DNA of 16,496 bases from SFTH01 sp963643985 (GTDB lineage: Bacteria > Bacillota > Clostridia > Christensenellales > Aristaeellaceae). The stretch lies in the NCBI GenBank assembly GCA_963643985.1, contig CAVINP010000040.1, positions 1 through 16,496 on the forward strand. Reading direction: 5' to 3'. This document shows, piece by piece, positions 9,057 to 16,490 of the stretch. Below the pieces are notes generated by a model that saw only the letters and a program-made list of their open reading frames with translations, searched no databases and was not told where the DNA came from. Made by a program: the position numbers and the translations under genes. Numbering within the stretch: position 1 is the stretch's first letter; the number at the start of each line of letters is the position of its first letter.

Positions 9057-9317
9057 GGAGCCTGCCACGGCGGGCAACAGAACGGTTCGTCACGGTCTTT
9101 CCGGCAGTGGGCAGTTGAATGGCTGAGAGCCGGTTACCGGATACCGGTTACCGGTTCAATGGTGAATGAGGACAGTTTTTCACCTAACCGCCGATCGTCG
9201 GTTCAGTAGCCGGTTAAATAGCTCAGATTACCGCTTATCACCACACTATTCAACCGTTTCCTTGGTGGTGGGAGTTGAAGCGAAGCACGGTGAAAACGAA
9301 TTCTCCCCGGCTTTCCG
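9057..9317 (+). ncRNA. Unidentified structured RNA or long 5' leader upstream of the AIM24-family gene
   Basis: Between the promoter and the next gene lie about 290 nt with no believable reading frame but dense base-pairing potential. Visible helices are: GCCTGC/GCGGGC (9060-9075, 4-nt loop); an alternative CTGCCAC/GTGGGCAG (9062-9068 with 9107-9114); GTTGAAT/ATTCAAC (9114-9120 with 9248-9254) closing a multibranch domain; CCGGTTACCGG-ATA-CCGGTTACCGG (9130-9154, one T-T mismatch); GGTGAA/TTCACC (9161-9166 with 9179-9184); AACCG/CGGTT (9186-9203); and CACCAC/GTGGTG (9239-9244 with 9265-9270). CGGAGCC (9056-9062) can pair with GGC-TT-TCCG (9309-9317) and enclose the whole element. TTCAAC (9249-9254) can also pair with GTTGAA (9274-9279) as a pseudoknot. 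I see no T-box, tmRNA or RNase P signature. The size, pseudoknot and clostridial setting recall the raiA motif RNA, but I cannot confirm that. End points are approximate. Confidence 0.5.
9130..9154 (+). repeat. Direct and inverted CCGGTTACCGG repeat
   Basis: CCGGTTACCGG occurs twice, separated by ATA. Because the unit is itself nearly palindromic, the two copies also pair as a stem with 10 of 11 pairs, a central T-T mismatch and a 3-nt loop. It lies inside the structured leader and related CCGGTT words recur at 9151-9156 and 9210-9215. Confidence 0.8.
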
Positions 9318-9348
9318 TGATGAACCGATGAAATACGGAGGATGAGAT

Positions 9349-10026
9349 ATGCGCTACGAAATCAAGGGCGGAGAGTTCCCTGTGGTCGTGTGTGACCTGC
9401 AAGACGGCGAAAAAATGATCACGGAGCGTGGCTCCATGGTCTGGATGACGCCCAACATGAAGATGGAAACCAAGGGCGGCGGTATCGGCAAAATGTTTTC
9501 CAAGATGTTCTCCGGCGAGAGCATGTTCCAGAATATCTACACGGCACAGGGCGCGGGCATGATCACTTTCGGCTCGAGCTTCCCGGGACAGATTCTTCCT
9601 CTGGAAATCCGTCCGGGTCATGAGATGATACTTCAAAAGAAGGCCTTCCTCGCGTCCGAAGCGGGCGTTGAGCTGTCAATCCACTTCAACAAGAAGCTCG
9701 GCACGGGCCTCTTCGGCGGCGAGGGCTTCATCATGCAGCGCCTGAGCGGCAACGGCACGGCGTTTGCGGAAATCGACGGCGATCTGGTCGAGTACGAGCT
9801 CAAGCCCGGTCAGCAGCTGATCGTGGACACCGGCAATGTCGCGGGCTTTACCGCCGACGTGAAGATGGAAATCCGCGAGGTGCCGGGGCTGAAGAACAAG
9901 CTGCTGGGCGGTGAGGGGCTGTTCAACACCCTGTTGACGGGGCCGGGCAAAGTCTGGCTTCAGACCATGCCCGTCAGCGGCGTCGCCGCGGCCATACTGC
10001 CCTACCTTCCCTCTGCCAACAACTGA
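9349..10026 (+). CDS. AIM24/TIGR00266 family protein
   Basis: A 225-residue protein of the TIGR00266/AIM24 (DUF124) family, predicted to be an all-beta, tryptophan RNA-binding attenuator (TRAP)-like fold. The family pattern is clear: MRYEIKGGEFPVVVCDLQDGE at the start, SMVWMTPNMKMETKGGG, then FTAQ-like IYTAQGAGMITFGSSFPGQI, ELSIHFNKKLGTGLFGGEGFIMQRLSGNG, and the closing GPGKVWLQTMPVSGVAA. Members occur widely in bacteria; the yeast Aim24 is mitochondrial, but the bacterial role is unknown. There is no signal peptide or membrane segment, so it is probably cytoplasmic. The ATG has GGAGGATGAG about 5-8 nt upstream. The gene sits about 290 nt downstream of its likely promoter, behind the structured leader, and is followed by a strong hairpin. 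Confidence 0.92.
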   Translation: MRYEIKGGEFPVVVCDLQDGEKMITERGSMVWMTPNMKMETKGGGIGKMFSKMFSGESMFQNIYTAQGAGMITFGSSFPGQILPLEIRPGHEMILQKKAFLASEAGVELSIHFNKKLGTGLFGGEGFIMQRLSGNGTAFAEIDGDLVEYELKPGQQLIVDTGNVAGFTADVKMEIREVPGLKNKLLGGEGLFNTLLTGPGKVWLQTMPVSGVAAAILPYLPSANN

Positions 10027-10032
10027 TATTAT

Positions 10033-10070
10033 AAGGATCCGTCCGATTCGTTACGGGCGGATCCTTAATT
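10033..10070 (+). terminator. Hairpin terminator after the AIM24-family gene
   Basis: AAGGATCCGTCCG (10033-10045) and CGGGCGGATCCTT (10054-10066) form a 13-bp stem with one G-T wobble and an 8-nt loop, 7 nt after the stop codon. The following TTAATTATG is only weakly T-rich. Confidence 0.7.
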
Positions 10071-10073
10071 ATG

Positions 10074-10171
10074 NNNNNNNNNNNNNNNNNNNNNNNNNNN
10101 NNNNNNNNNNNNNNNNNNNNNNNNNNNNNNNNNNNNNNNNNNNNNNNNNNNNNNNNNNNNNNNNNNNNNNN
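10074..10171. other. Assembly gap (98 N)
   Basis: A run of 98 unknown bases. True length and content are unknown. Any gene end, terminator or small RNA between the AIM24-family gene and the HAD-TPK gene could be hidden here. Confidence 0.99.
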
Positions 10172-10172
10172 T

Positions 10173-10209
10173 TTCAGGGACACCAACCCGGACTCATGCC
10201 TCCCCTGAA
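10173..10209 (-). terminator. Possible hairpin downstream of the HAD-TPK gene, cut by the gap
   Basis: On the minus strand TTCAGGG (10209-10203) can pair with CCCTGAA (10179-10173) across a 23-nt loop, 34 bp after the stop codon. The gap follows at once, so any T tract is invisible. The 71 bases between gap and gene hold no other clear signal. Confidence 0.3.
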
Positions 10210-10242
10210 GCGCACCGGATACCTGCCTTCCGCAGAGAAGCC

Positions 10243-11523
10243 TCATTTTTCCCGTTCCAGCTGGGATATGACCAGCAGCATACCGCATTCGACAGCAATC
10301 TCGGCATAATCCGCGGCAAAGTCATTGCCCATACCGATGGGAAAGTCGGGCGTGATTTCGCCGTCTTCCAGTTCATACTTCGCACCGCGGATCGATACAC
10401 CCGTACACCTGCCGCCCAACGCGAACACGGACAGCTTGCCCTTGGCCCGCGGTATGCGCGTGCTGCTTGCGTTCAGCACTTCCAGCCTGTATTTTCCATC
10501 GCAGAGCACGGCCCTTGCGCCGTGTGTGCTCAAAAAGGCCAATGTCTGGATATTGGCCAGCGTATGGTCCAATCGGCCGCCCAGACCGCCAACGATCCGA
10601 AAATCGCGGTAGCCCAGCGCCAGGCCGCGGCGCACGCAGAGCATGGCATCCGAGTCGTCCTTGATGACGGGGTGCCGCTCGATCGGGCAGTCCTCGGGCA
10701 TGGCGGAGGAATCAAAGTCGCCCACGGCAATGTCCGGCACGATGCCGATGCTGCGGGCAATCTGCCAGCCCGCATCCGCGCAGAGCACGCAATCGCCCTC
10801 TCTCAAATCTGGACAGGCTGTCCTCGCCTCGCCCTCACAGCGGGCGGTGAATATCACGCAGCGTCCCTTGGGCAGAAGTTCCCGAAAATCGCCGATTGAT
10901 CCGTCGGCGATTTTTTCCATTTCGGCATGATGGTGGCGCGATGCCTGCTCGCGCACAAAGTACGCCCGCATACCCGCACGCTTTGCGCCGCGCACGCCTT
11001 CGAGCACATCCTCGAACACGGCGCAGTCGCAGGGTTGTACGCCGATGCGGCTTGCCGCCAGCAGGAACACCTCGCCGTTGGCCTTGCCGCGACCGTCGGT
11101 ATCGTCCGTGGAGACGAGCGCATCAAATATATCATAGATGCCCAGATGCCTGAGGCACGGTGCGTACAGATATTCCGGCAGGGCCGTCGCCACGGCAAGT
11201 CTGATCCCCGCCGCCTGCAGCGCAGTCAGATAGTCTGCCGCGCCGGGCTTGAGCTGCACGTGCTCGGCGTACTCCTCCCGCGCCTGACCCGTCCACTCAT
11301 CGACGATCTCCTGCCAGCTCTGCGTCAGGCCGAAGCGTCTGATCGTATATTCCGCGCTTTCGCGGTAGCTCAGCCCGGCCAGTGCGCGGCCGTAATCCTC
11401 GGGCACTGCCATGCCGCGCTTGGCAAAGAAGACCTCGTCCACGCACGTCCACACGCCCATGCTGTCCAGCAGCGTGCCGTCCAGATCAAATATCGCCGCC
11501 TTGAACGGATATTTCGGGATCAT
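10243..11523 (-). CDS. HAD phosphatase-thiamine pyrophosphokinase fusion
   Basis: A 426-residue two-domain protein. Residues about 8-205 are a HAD-superfamily hydrolase of the beta-phosphoglucomutase/phosphatase type: FDLDGTLLDS (12-21) with Asp13/Asp15, VATA (111-114), Lys147 in GKANGEVF, and FEDVLEGVRGAKRAGM (170-185). Residues about 220-424 are a thiamine pyrophosphokinase, which makes thiamine diphosphate from thiamine and ATP: LCADAGWQIAR (247-257), PDIAVGDFDSS (263-273), KDDSDAMLCVRRGL (288-301), and GGLGGRLDHTLANIQTL (312-328). A 15-residue acidic/basic linker joins them. The reading frame is continuous and one start has a GAGGTG site 6 nt upstream. The ATG overlaps the stop of the upstream flavoprotein gene (ATGA). 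A plausible role is thiamine monophosphate dephosphorylation by the HAD part feeding the kinase, but the HAD substrate is inferred. Confidence 0.9.
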   Translation of the reverse strand: MIPKYPFKAAIFDLDGTLLDSMGVWTCVDEVFFAKRGMAVPEDYGRALAGLSYRESAEYTIRRFGLTQSWQEIVDEWTGQAREEYAEHVQLKPGAADYLTALQAAGIRLAVATALPEYLYAPCLRHLGIYDIFDALVSTDDTDGRGKANGEVFLLAASRIGVQPCDCAVFEDVLEGVRGAKRAGMRAYFVREQASRHHHAEMEKIADGSIGDFRELLPKGRCVIFTARCEGEARTACPDLREGDCVLCADAGWQIARSIGIVPDIAVGDFDSSAMPEDCPIERHPVIKDDSDAMLCVRRGLALGYRDFRIVGGLGGRLDHTLANIQTLAFLSTHGARAVLCDGKYRLEVLNASSTRIPRAKGKLSVFALGGRCTGVSIRGAKYELEDGEITPDFPIGMGNDFAADYAEIAVECGMLLVISQLEREK

Positions 11524-13109
11524 GCTTCCACCTCACAGCTCCTGATCAGTTCCTCGGCGCAGCGCAGGCCGTCCACCGCCGCGGAGAGTATGCCGCCGGC
11601 ATAACCCGCGCCCTCCCCCGCCGGATACAGGCCCGCAATGCCCACGGCCGCGCAGTTTTCGCCGCGAAGTATGCGCACCGGCGAGGACGAGCGCGTCTCC
11701 ACGCCCGTCAGCACGGCATCCGCATCGGCAAAGCCATGCAGCTTCCGGTCAAATTGAAGGATCGCCGCCTTCATGTCCCGCACGACATAGTCCGGCAGGC
11801 AGGTGTCGATTCTGCTCCAGCTGACACCGGGTTCGTAGCTCGGGCGCACCGTGCCGCCGCCCTTCGATGACCTGTCGTTCATAAAGTCTCCGACGCGCTG
11901 CGCGGGAGCATGGTAATCGCCGCCGCCCTGCACGAATGCCGCCTGTTCCCAGCGCTGCTGAAAGCGCACGCCCGCCAGCGGGTCGTCCGCGCCATAGTCG
12001 CCCGGCTGCACCGACACCAGCAGTGCGCTGTTCGCATTTTCGCCGTCGCGGGCAAACAGACTCATGCCGTTGACCGCCACGCCGCCGGCCTCGGAGGCCG
12101 CCGCAACCACGCGCCCGCCCGGGCACATGCAGAAGGTGTAGGCCGCACGTCCGTCGGGCAGGTGGCAGGAGAGCTTGTAATCCGCCGCGCCCAGTGCGGG
12201 ATGCTTCGCTGCCGCGCCGTACTGCGCACGGTTGATGCTCAGCTGCCGATGCTCGATGCGTGCACCGATGGAAAAGGGCTTCTGCTGCATGGCCGCACCT
12301 GCGTCCAGGAGCATCTTAAAGCTGTCTCGGGCGCTGTGGCCGATGGCCAGTATCAGTTTCTCGCACGGCAACTCTTCTCCGTTCAGTCTGACGGCCGCCA
12401 GATGCCCGTCCTCGACGGAAATGCCGTCCAGTTTGGTTTCAAAGCGCACCTCGCCGCCCAGCGCAATGATCTCCTCGCGCAGGTTCCTGACCACCGTCCG
12501 CAGGCGATCCGTGCCGATGTGCGGCTTTGCCTCCCAGAGAATCTCCTCGGGCGCACCCATGCGTGCAAACGTCTCCAGCACCTCGCGGCAGCGGACATCC
12601 TTGATGCCGCTGTTGAGCTTGCCGTCCGAGAAGGTGCCCGCGCCGCCCTCGCCGAACTGCACGTTGCTGTCGGGATTGAACGGGCCGCCGTGCCAGAAGG
12701 TTTCGACATCCCGCGCACGCTCGTCCACGCGCTTGCCGCGCTCGACCACAATGGGCGCAAGCCCCAGCTGTGCCAGGCGCAACGCCGCAAACAGGCCTGC
12801 CGGCCCCATGCCCGCCACGACGGGGCGGTGCAGTCCCGCTTTCAGGCTGACGGGCCGAAGTTTCGGCTCGGGCTTTTCATTTTCGATGATCTGCGCATTC
12901 CGGGGCAGAACTTTCGGCATATGCCTGACTTCGGCATCCAGCGTCAGCGAAAAGTGTACATCGCGCTTGTCCCGCGCATCCACCGATTTCTTAAAAACGC
13001 GCACGGAGACGATCTCATCCGTGCGCAGCTTCAGCGCCCGCGCCGCCAAGACGTTCAGCGGCAGGGACGCATCGTCCGGATTCTGTCTGACCTGACTTAA
13101 GCGTATCAT
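11520..13109 (-). CDS. COG2509-type FAD-dependent oxidoreductase
   Basis: A 529-residue NAD(P)/FAD-dependent protein of the COG2509 type (uncharacterised FAD-dependent dehydrogenases). Residues 1-90 are the family's N-terminal domain (MIRLSQVRQNPDD, then LKLRTDEIVSVRVFKKSVDARDK). The dinucleotide-binding motif is VVAGMGPAGLFAALRLA (97-113), followed by VVERGKRVDERARDVETFW and the family signature NVQFGEGGAGTFSDGKLNSG. The C-terminus has GLYPAGEGAGYAGGILSAAVDG, which closes the FAD site. The start at 13109 is chosen because MIRL matches the family start and overlaps the stop of the preceding gene as ATGA; an in-frame extension of 86 codons to 13367 lies within that gene and reads as arginine- and glycine-rich shadow sequence. 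The substrate is unknown. It is co-translated with another flavoprotein and the HAD-TPK fusion. Confidence 0.92.
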   Translation of the reverse strand: MIRLSQVRQNPDDASLPLNVLAARALKLRTDEIVSVRVFKKSVDARDKRDVHFSLTLDAEVRHMPKVLPRNAQIIENEKPEPKLRPVSLKAGLHRPVVAGMGPAGLFAALRLAQLGLAPIVVERGKRVDERARDVETFWHGGPFNPDSNVQFGEGGAGTFSDGKLNSGIKDVRCREVLETFARMGAPEEILWEAKPHIGTDRLRTVVRNLREEIIALGGEVRFETKLDGISVEDGHLAAVRLNGEELPCEKLILAIGHSARDSFKMLLDAGAAMQQKPFSIGARIEHRQLSINRAQYGAAAKHPALGAADYKLSCHLPDGRAAYTFCMCPGGRVVAAASEAGGVAVNGMSLFARDGENANSALLVSVQPGDYGADDPLAGVRFQQRWEQAAFVQGGGDYHAPAQRVGDFMNDRSSKGGGTVRPSYEPGVSWSRIDTCLPDYVVRDMKAAILQFDRKLHGFADADAVLTGVETRSSSPVRILRGENCAAVGIAGLYPAGEGAGYAGGILSAAVDGLRCAEELIRSCEVEA

Positions 13110-14308
13110 GTCTCTCTCCCGATTATCTCCCGAGCGGCCAAATGAGCCGTCGCCCACGCCCAGTGCAGATTGTATCCGCCGCAGTCGCCGCAGACATCCA
13201 GCAGCTCGCCCGCAGCAAACAGCCCCCTGTGCAGTTTGGACTCCATCGTGTCGCAATTGAATTCCTGCGTGCGCACGCCGCCCAGCGTGACCTGCGCCTG
13301 ATCGAAGCCGCAGGTACCCGTCACGGGAAGCGTCCAGGATGTCAGGCAGTTCTGCAGGCACACGCATTCAGCGTCCGTCAGATCCTGCGCCGGTCGGTTC
13401 ATGGGCAGAAGCTGTGCCGTGCGCAGCATCACCTGACCCAGTCTGCGCGGCATAAGTCCGCTCAAAAAGTCCTCCAGCGGGCGCTCGGGCAGCAGGGCCC
13501 TGCGGCGCAGCACGGTCTCCCCGTCCGCATTCGGCAGAAGGTTGATGCGCAGCACAAGCTTTTCCCCGCGATGCGCGTTCACCGCTGCCGCCAGCTGCAT
13601 CGCGCAGATGCCGGAGACGTTGTCTTCATTAAAGAGCATCTCCCCCGCCTCGCTGCGTATGCACCTGCCGTTTCCGCAGAGTGCAATTTCGCCGCGGGCG
13701 CGTATACCTTTGAGGCCACGAATGGCGGACGGCTCCACCCGGATGGGCGCAATGGCCGGAAACCTCGGCGCGAGCGTGTGCCCCAGCCCCTGTAAAATCC
13801 GATAGCCGTCCGGCCCCGCCCCGAGCTTGGGGGCGGCCAGACCGCCGCAGGCCATGAGCACATTGTCGGCAAATGCCGTCTTGCCGTCGGAAGATGAAAT
13901 GCGAAAGCCGCGCCGCTGCGCCGTGACGTCCCTGACCTCAAAATCGCAAACCAGCTCCGCGCCCGCCTCGGTTGCGCCCAGGCGCAGCGCATCCAGCACG
14001 CCGGCAGCCATGTTGCCCAAGGGGTAGACGCGCCCCTCGGCATCGGGCACGCAGGCCACGCCCAGCGCTTCGAAAAAGGCGATCGCGTCCCCGGGAGCAA
14101 ATGCGCTCAGCACTTTTTTTACATCACCCGTGTAGTGTTCGGGTGACATGTGCATGTTTGTCAGGTTACATCTGCCATTGCCCGTGGAGAGCAGCTTGCG
14201 CCCCACGCGTGACTGTTTTTCATATACCGTGACGGTCGCGCCCGCCCGCGCCAGCATGCACGCCGCCGCAAGCCCCGCCGCGCCGCCGCCGATGATCGCC
14301 GTACTCAC
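13106..14308 (-). CDS. HI0933/YhiN-type flavoprotein
   Basis: A 400-residue FAD-binding protein of the HI0933-like family (COG2081; often annotated as aminoacetone oxidase family or NAD(P)/FAD-dependent oxidoreductase). The N-terminal Rossmann motif is AIIGGGAAGLAAACMLA (4-20), followed by VYEKQSRVGRKLLSTGNGRCNLTN (28-51), a signature of the family. Later features are VLMACGGLAAPKLGAGPDGY, the GEMLFNEDNVSGICAMQLA segment, and a C-terminal CGFDQAQVTLGGVRTQEF followed by GLFAAGELLDVCGDCGGYNLHWAWATA that completes the FAD site. The start is GTG at 14308, which overlaps the helicase stop by 4 nt (GTGA); the upstream site is weak, so translation probably depends on coupling. The physiological substrate is not known. 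Confidence 0.93.
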   Translation of the reverse strand: MSTAIIGGGAAGLAAACMLARAGATVTVYEKQSRVGRKLLSTGNGRCNLTNMHMSPEHYTGDVKKVLSAFAPGDAIAFFEALGVACVPDAEGRVYPLGNMAAGVLDALRLGATEAGAELVCDFEVRDVTAQRRGFRISSSDGKTAFADNVLMACGGLAAPKLGAGPDGYRILQGLGHTLAPRFPAIAPIRVEPSAIRGLKGIRARGEIALCGNGRCIRSEAGEMLFNEDNVSGICAMQLAAAVNAHRGEKLVLRINLLPNADGETVLRRRALLPERPLEDFLSGLMPRRLGQVMLRTAQLLPMNRPAQDLTDAECVCLQNCLTSWTLPVTGTCGFDQAQVTLGGVRTQEFNCDTMESKLHRGLFAAGELLDVCGDCGGYNLHWAWATAHLAAREIIGRET

Positions 14309-16446
14309 AGCACTATGCCCAGATCGCGTATCAGGGCACCGCCACCCAGCAGCGTGACGCTGTGCAGGGCGCGGGAGCAGGCCGTGTACAATCGTCTGCG
14401 CTCGGCATCGCTCAGTTCAACGTCCGGCCAGACCACGATGACGGCATCAAACTCCATGCCCTTGACCAGCTGATAGCAGCCCAGCGCATTGTCCGTCGTC
14501 TCATAGTTCAGGTCGGCCTCGCCGCCGTCCAGGCGGTAGATGTTTTCAAGCTTGGTCGAGAGCGAATCCGCCTGGGCCTGTGTGCGCGTAATCACGGCGA
14601 TGGATTTGTAACCCTCGTCGCGCAGGCGCCTTAACGTATCCTTGAGCAGCTCCAGGCTGTACTGCGCCACTATGGGCATCTCGCCCTCGCGGCCGATGGA
14701 ATGCAGCCTGTCGCCGCCGGGCAGCACCGCATTGCACAGGCGCGTGATGGGCAGGGTCGAGCGATAGCAGCGGCTGAGCTTAAACACCGGCGCATCGGGT
14801 TTTTCGAAGCACGCGCCCCAGTTCTTCGGCTCGCACGCGCCCATGCCCGGGCAGGTGCGCTGCATGGGATCGCCCAGCAGTGTAACCCGCGCGTTCGGGA
14901 AATAGACGTGCAACAGCGCCAGTTCCGTCTCGGAATAGTCCTGTGCCTCGTCCACCAGCAGGTGATAGACCGACTTGTCCGGCGCGACAAAGCCCAGCTT
15001 CACCAGCAGGTAGGCCTGCGCGGCGGCGTCTTCCCACCAGAGCAGGTTCGCATCGCGGTTCCGGTAGAACGCTTCCTTCAGATCCCTCGGTGCATCCTTC
15101 ATGGCTTCCTGTTCGAGCGTCCAGCCGGTCACGTCGGTGAGCTTGCGCAGCTGGGCACGCACGCCCTGCAGTCTCTGTGCAGCGGCCATGCGGCTGACGA
15201 AAGTCAGTTCGCGGCCGGAATACTTTGCGGCATAGCTCTTCTCGTACTGTTTGATCAGCTTCTCCTCCCAGCTGGCCACGCGTGTGTCCAGCGTCGCACG
15301 CAAGCGCTCCACGCGCTGTGCGGGGGTCAGAAGCGAAAACTCATTTTTGTACATCCGCCGCAGTTCGTCGCGGCGAATCAGTACCTCATCGTCCATGCGC
15401 ACGTTGCCGAAGTTCGGGCCGAAGGCGGCAAAGCTCTCTGCGGTGGCGTGCAGCTTCTCCAGAAACTTCTTGTCGGTCTTGTACGCCATGGACTTCAGAC
15501 GCAGCGCATCGCCGCCTTCCAGCAGCGTATCCATCTGCCGTGCGGTGCTCTCCAGCTTGCGTCCCAGCGCGGTCTCCACGATCTCGCGCATGGTACGCGC
15601 GCGTATGTTTTCCTCGCCCAGCTCGGGCAGGACGTTGGAAACGTACTCCGAAAATGCGGTGCTCGGCGATACGATCTGTATCTTGCTGGCATCGAGCAGG
15701 TCGCGGCGGCGGTACATCAGGAATGCGGCGCGGTGCATGGCCACGCTGGTCTTGCCGCTGCCGGCCGAGCCGACCACGCAGACCACGGGCGCATCGTCCG
15801 AGCGTATGGCCACGTTCTGCTCGGCCTGTATGGTCGCCACAATCTGGCGCATATGGCGGCTGGTTGCGCCCGAGAGAATATCCAGCAGCATATGATCGTC
15901 TATGGACATGCCCGTATCGAGGTAGTATTTGAGCTGGCCGTTCTCCATGCGGTACTGGCGCTTGAGCGTCATTTCGCCGCTGATAACGCCGCTCGGGCTG
16001 TTGTAGCTGACCTTGCCGGGCATGGCGTCGTAGTAGAGGCTGCAGACGGGTGCACGCCAGTCGTGCACCAGCAACCTGCCCTTTTCGTCCTCCAGGCTGT
16101 AGAGGCCGATCACGATCTTCTCCAGCTCATCCGTGCCCTCCTCCGTGAAATCCACGCGGGCAAAGAAGGGATTCATGAGCATGCGGCGGTAGCGCTCGGC
16201 CAGCTCCATCGTGAACTCGCGGCGTGCGGCAAAGCGATCCACCTCCACGGCGAGCTGCTCCATATCCTGCACCGAGAGCTGTGTCGGCCGCACGCGCAGC
16301 TCTTCCCATGCATCGGCAATGATGGCACGTATGGATTCGGAATGACTGCCGGAAATCCGATCCGCCTGTTCGATGATCGCCAGCATGAGCTGCTGAACCT
16401 GCGTGGTGTACTCCTGCTCACGCTTGAATTCCATGTCCTGACCCAT
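14305..16446 (-). CDS. helD: HelD-family superfamily 1 helicase (RNA polymerase recycling motor-like)
   Basis: A 713-residue UvrD/Rep-like ATPase resembling HelD, which in Gram-positive bacteria pulls stalled RNA polymerase off nucleic acid using ATP. The first about 90 residues are helical, consistent with the HelD N-terminal coiled coil that enters the polymerase secondary channel. VHDWRAPVCSLYYD (127-140) is a HelD-family signature. Walker A is GSAGSGKTSVAMHRA (226-240), Walker B LLVDEAQDYS (496-505), then LLGDPMQR (523-530); a 1A/2A-type VITRTQAQAD lies further on, and VKGMEFDAVIVVWPD is motif V. The start at 16446 has GGGGGCG about 7 nt upstream; ATG at 16434 is possible. The length fits HelD class I (about 700-775). 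The gene begins a four-gene overlapping operon. The specific HelD role, rather than a DNA helicase role, is inferred from the signature. Confidence 0.9.
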   Translation of the reverse strand: MGQDMEFKREQEYTTQVQQLMLAIIEQADRISGSHSESIRAIIADAWEELRVRPTQLSVQDMEQLAVEVDRFAARREFTMELAERYRRMLMNPFFARVDFTEEGTDELEKIVIGLYSLEDEKGRLLVHDWRAPVCSLYYDAMPGKVSYNSPSGVISGEMTLKRQYRMENGQLKYYLDTGMSIDDHMLLDILSGATSRHMRQIVATIQAEQNVAIRSDDAPVVCVVGSAGSGKTSVAMHRAAFLMYRRRDLLDASKIQIVSPSTAFSEYVSNVLPELGEENIRARTMREIVETALGRKLESTARQMDTLLEGGDALRLKSMAYKTDKKFLEKLHATAESFAAFGPNFGNVRMDDEVLIRRDELRRMYKNEFSLLTPAQRVERLRATLDTRVASWEEKLIKQYEKSYAAKYSGRELTFVSRMAAAQRLQGVRAQLRKLTDVTGWTLEQEAMKDAPRDLKEAFYRNRDANLLWWEDAAAQAYLLVKLGFVAPDKSVYHLLVDEAQDYSETELALLHVYFPNARVTLLGDPMQRTCPGMGACEPKNWGACFEKPDAPVFKLSRCYRSTLPITRLCNAVLPGGDRLHSIGREGEMPIVAQYSLELLKDTLRRLRDEGYKSIAVITRTQAQADSLSTKLENIYRLDGGEADLNYETTDNALGCYQLVKGMEFDAVIVVWPDVELSDAERRRLYTACSRALHSVTLLGGGALIRDLGIVL

Positions 16447-16481
16447 ATCTGCGCCCCCATTTCCGTTTGATTATTTGTTTG

Positions 16482-16490
16482 ATTATATCA
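16482..16490 (-). promoter_or_regulatory. Extended -10 element of the helD operon promoter
   Basis: TATAAT (16487-16482 on the minus strand) is preceded by TG one base upstream (16490-16489), an extended -10 box. The -35 region lies beyond the right edge. The start of transcription would be near 16475, giving a leader of about 29 nt. Confidence 0.65.

Noticed and set aside
9018..9209. A 63-codon frame starting with TTG in the leader region
   Set aside because: It begins upstream of the proposed transcription start, spans the promoter and the hairpins, lacks a ribosome binding site and resembles no protein.
9057..9348. T-box, tmRNA or RNase P RNA in the leader
   Set aside because: No T-box antiterminator sequence, no tag-peptide frame or CCA-type end, and no RNase P conserved core could be found by eye.
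9974..10288. A minus-strand frame running through the N run
   Set aside because: It is open only because the gap contains no stop codons; both flanks overlap genuine genes or a terminator.
13110..13367. N-terminal extension of the COG2509 flavoprotein by 86 codons
   Set aside because: It lies entirely inside the HI0933-type gene, has shadow-like composition, and the family start MIRL with an ATGA overlap lies at 13109.
14701..16470. A 589-codon open frame on the plus strand opposite helD
   Set aside because: Antisense shadow of the helicase gene, with low-complexity composition and no start signal.
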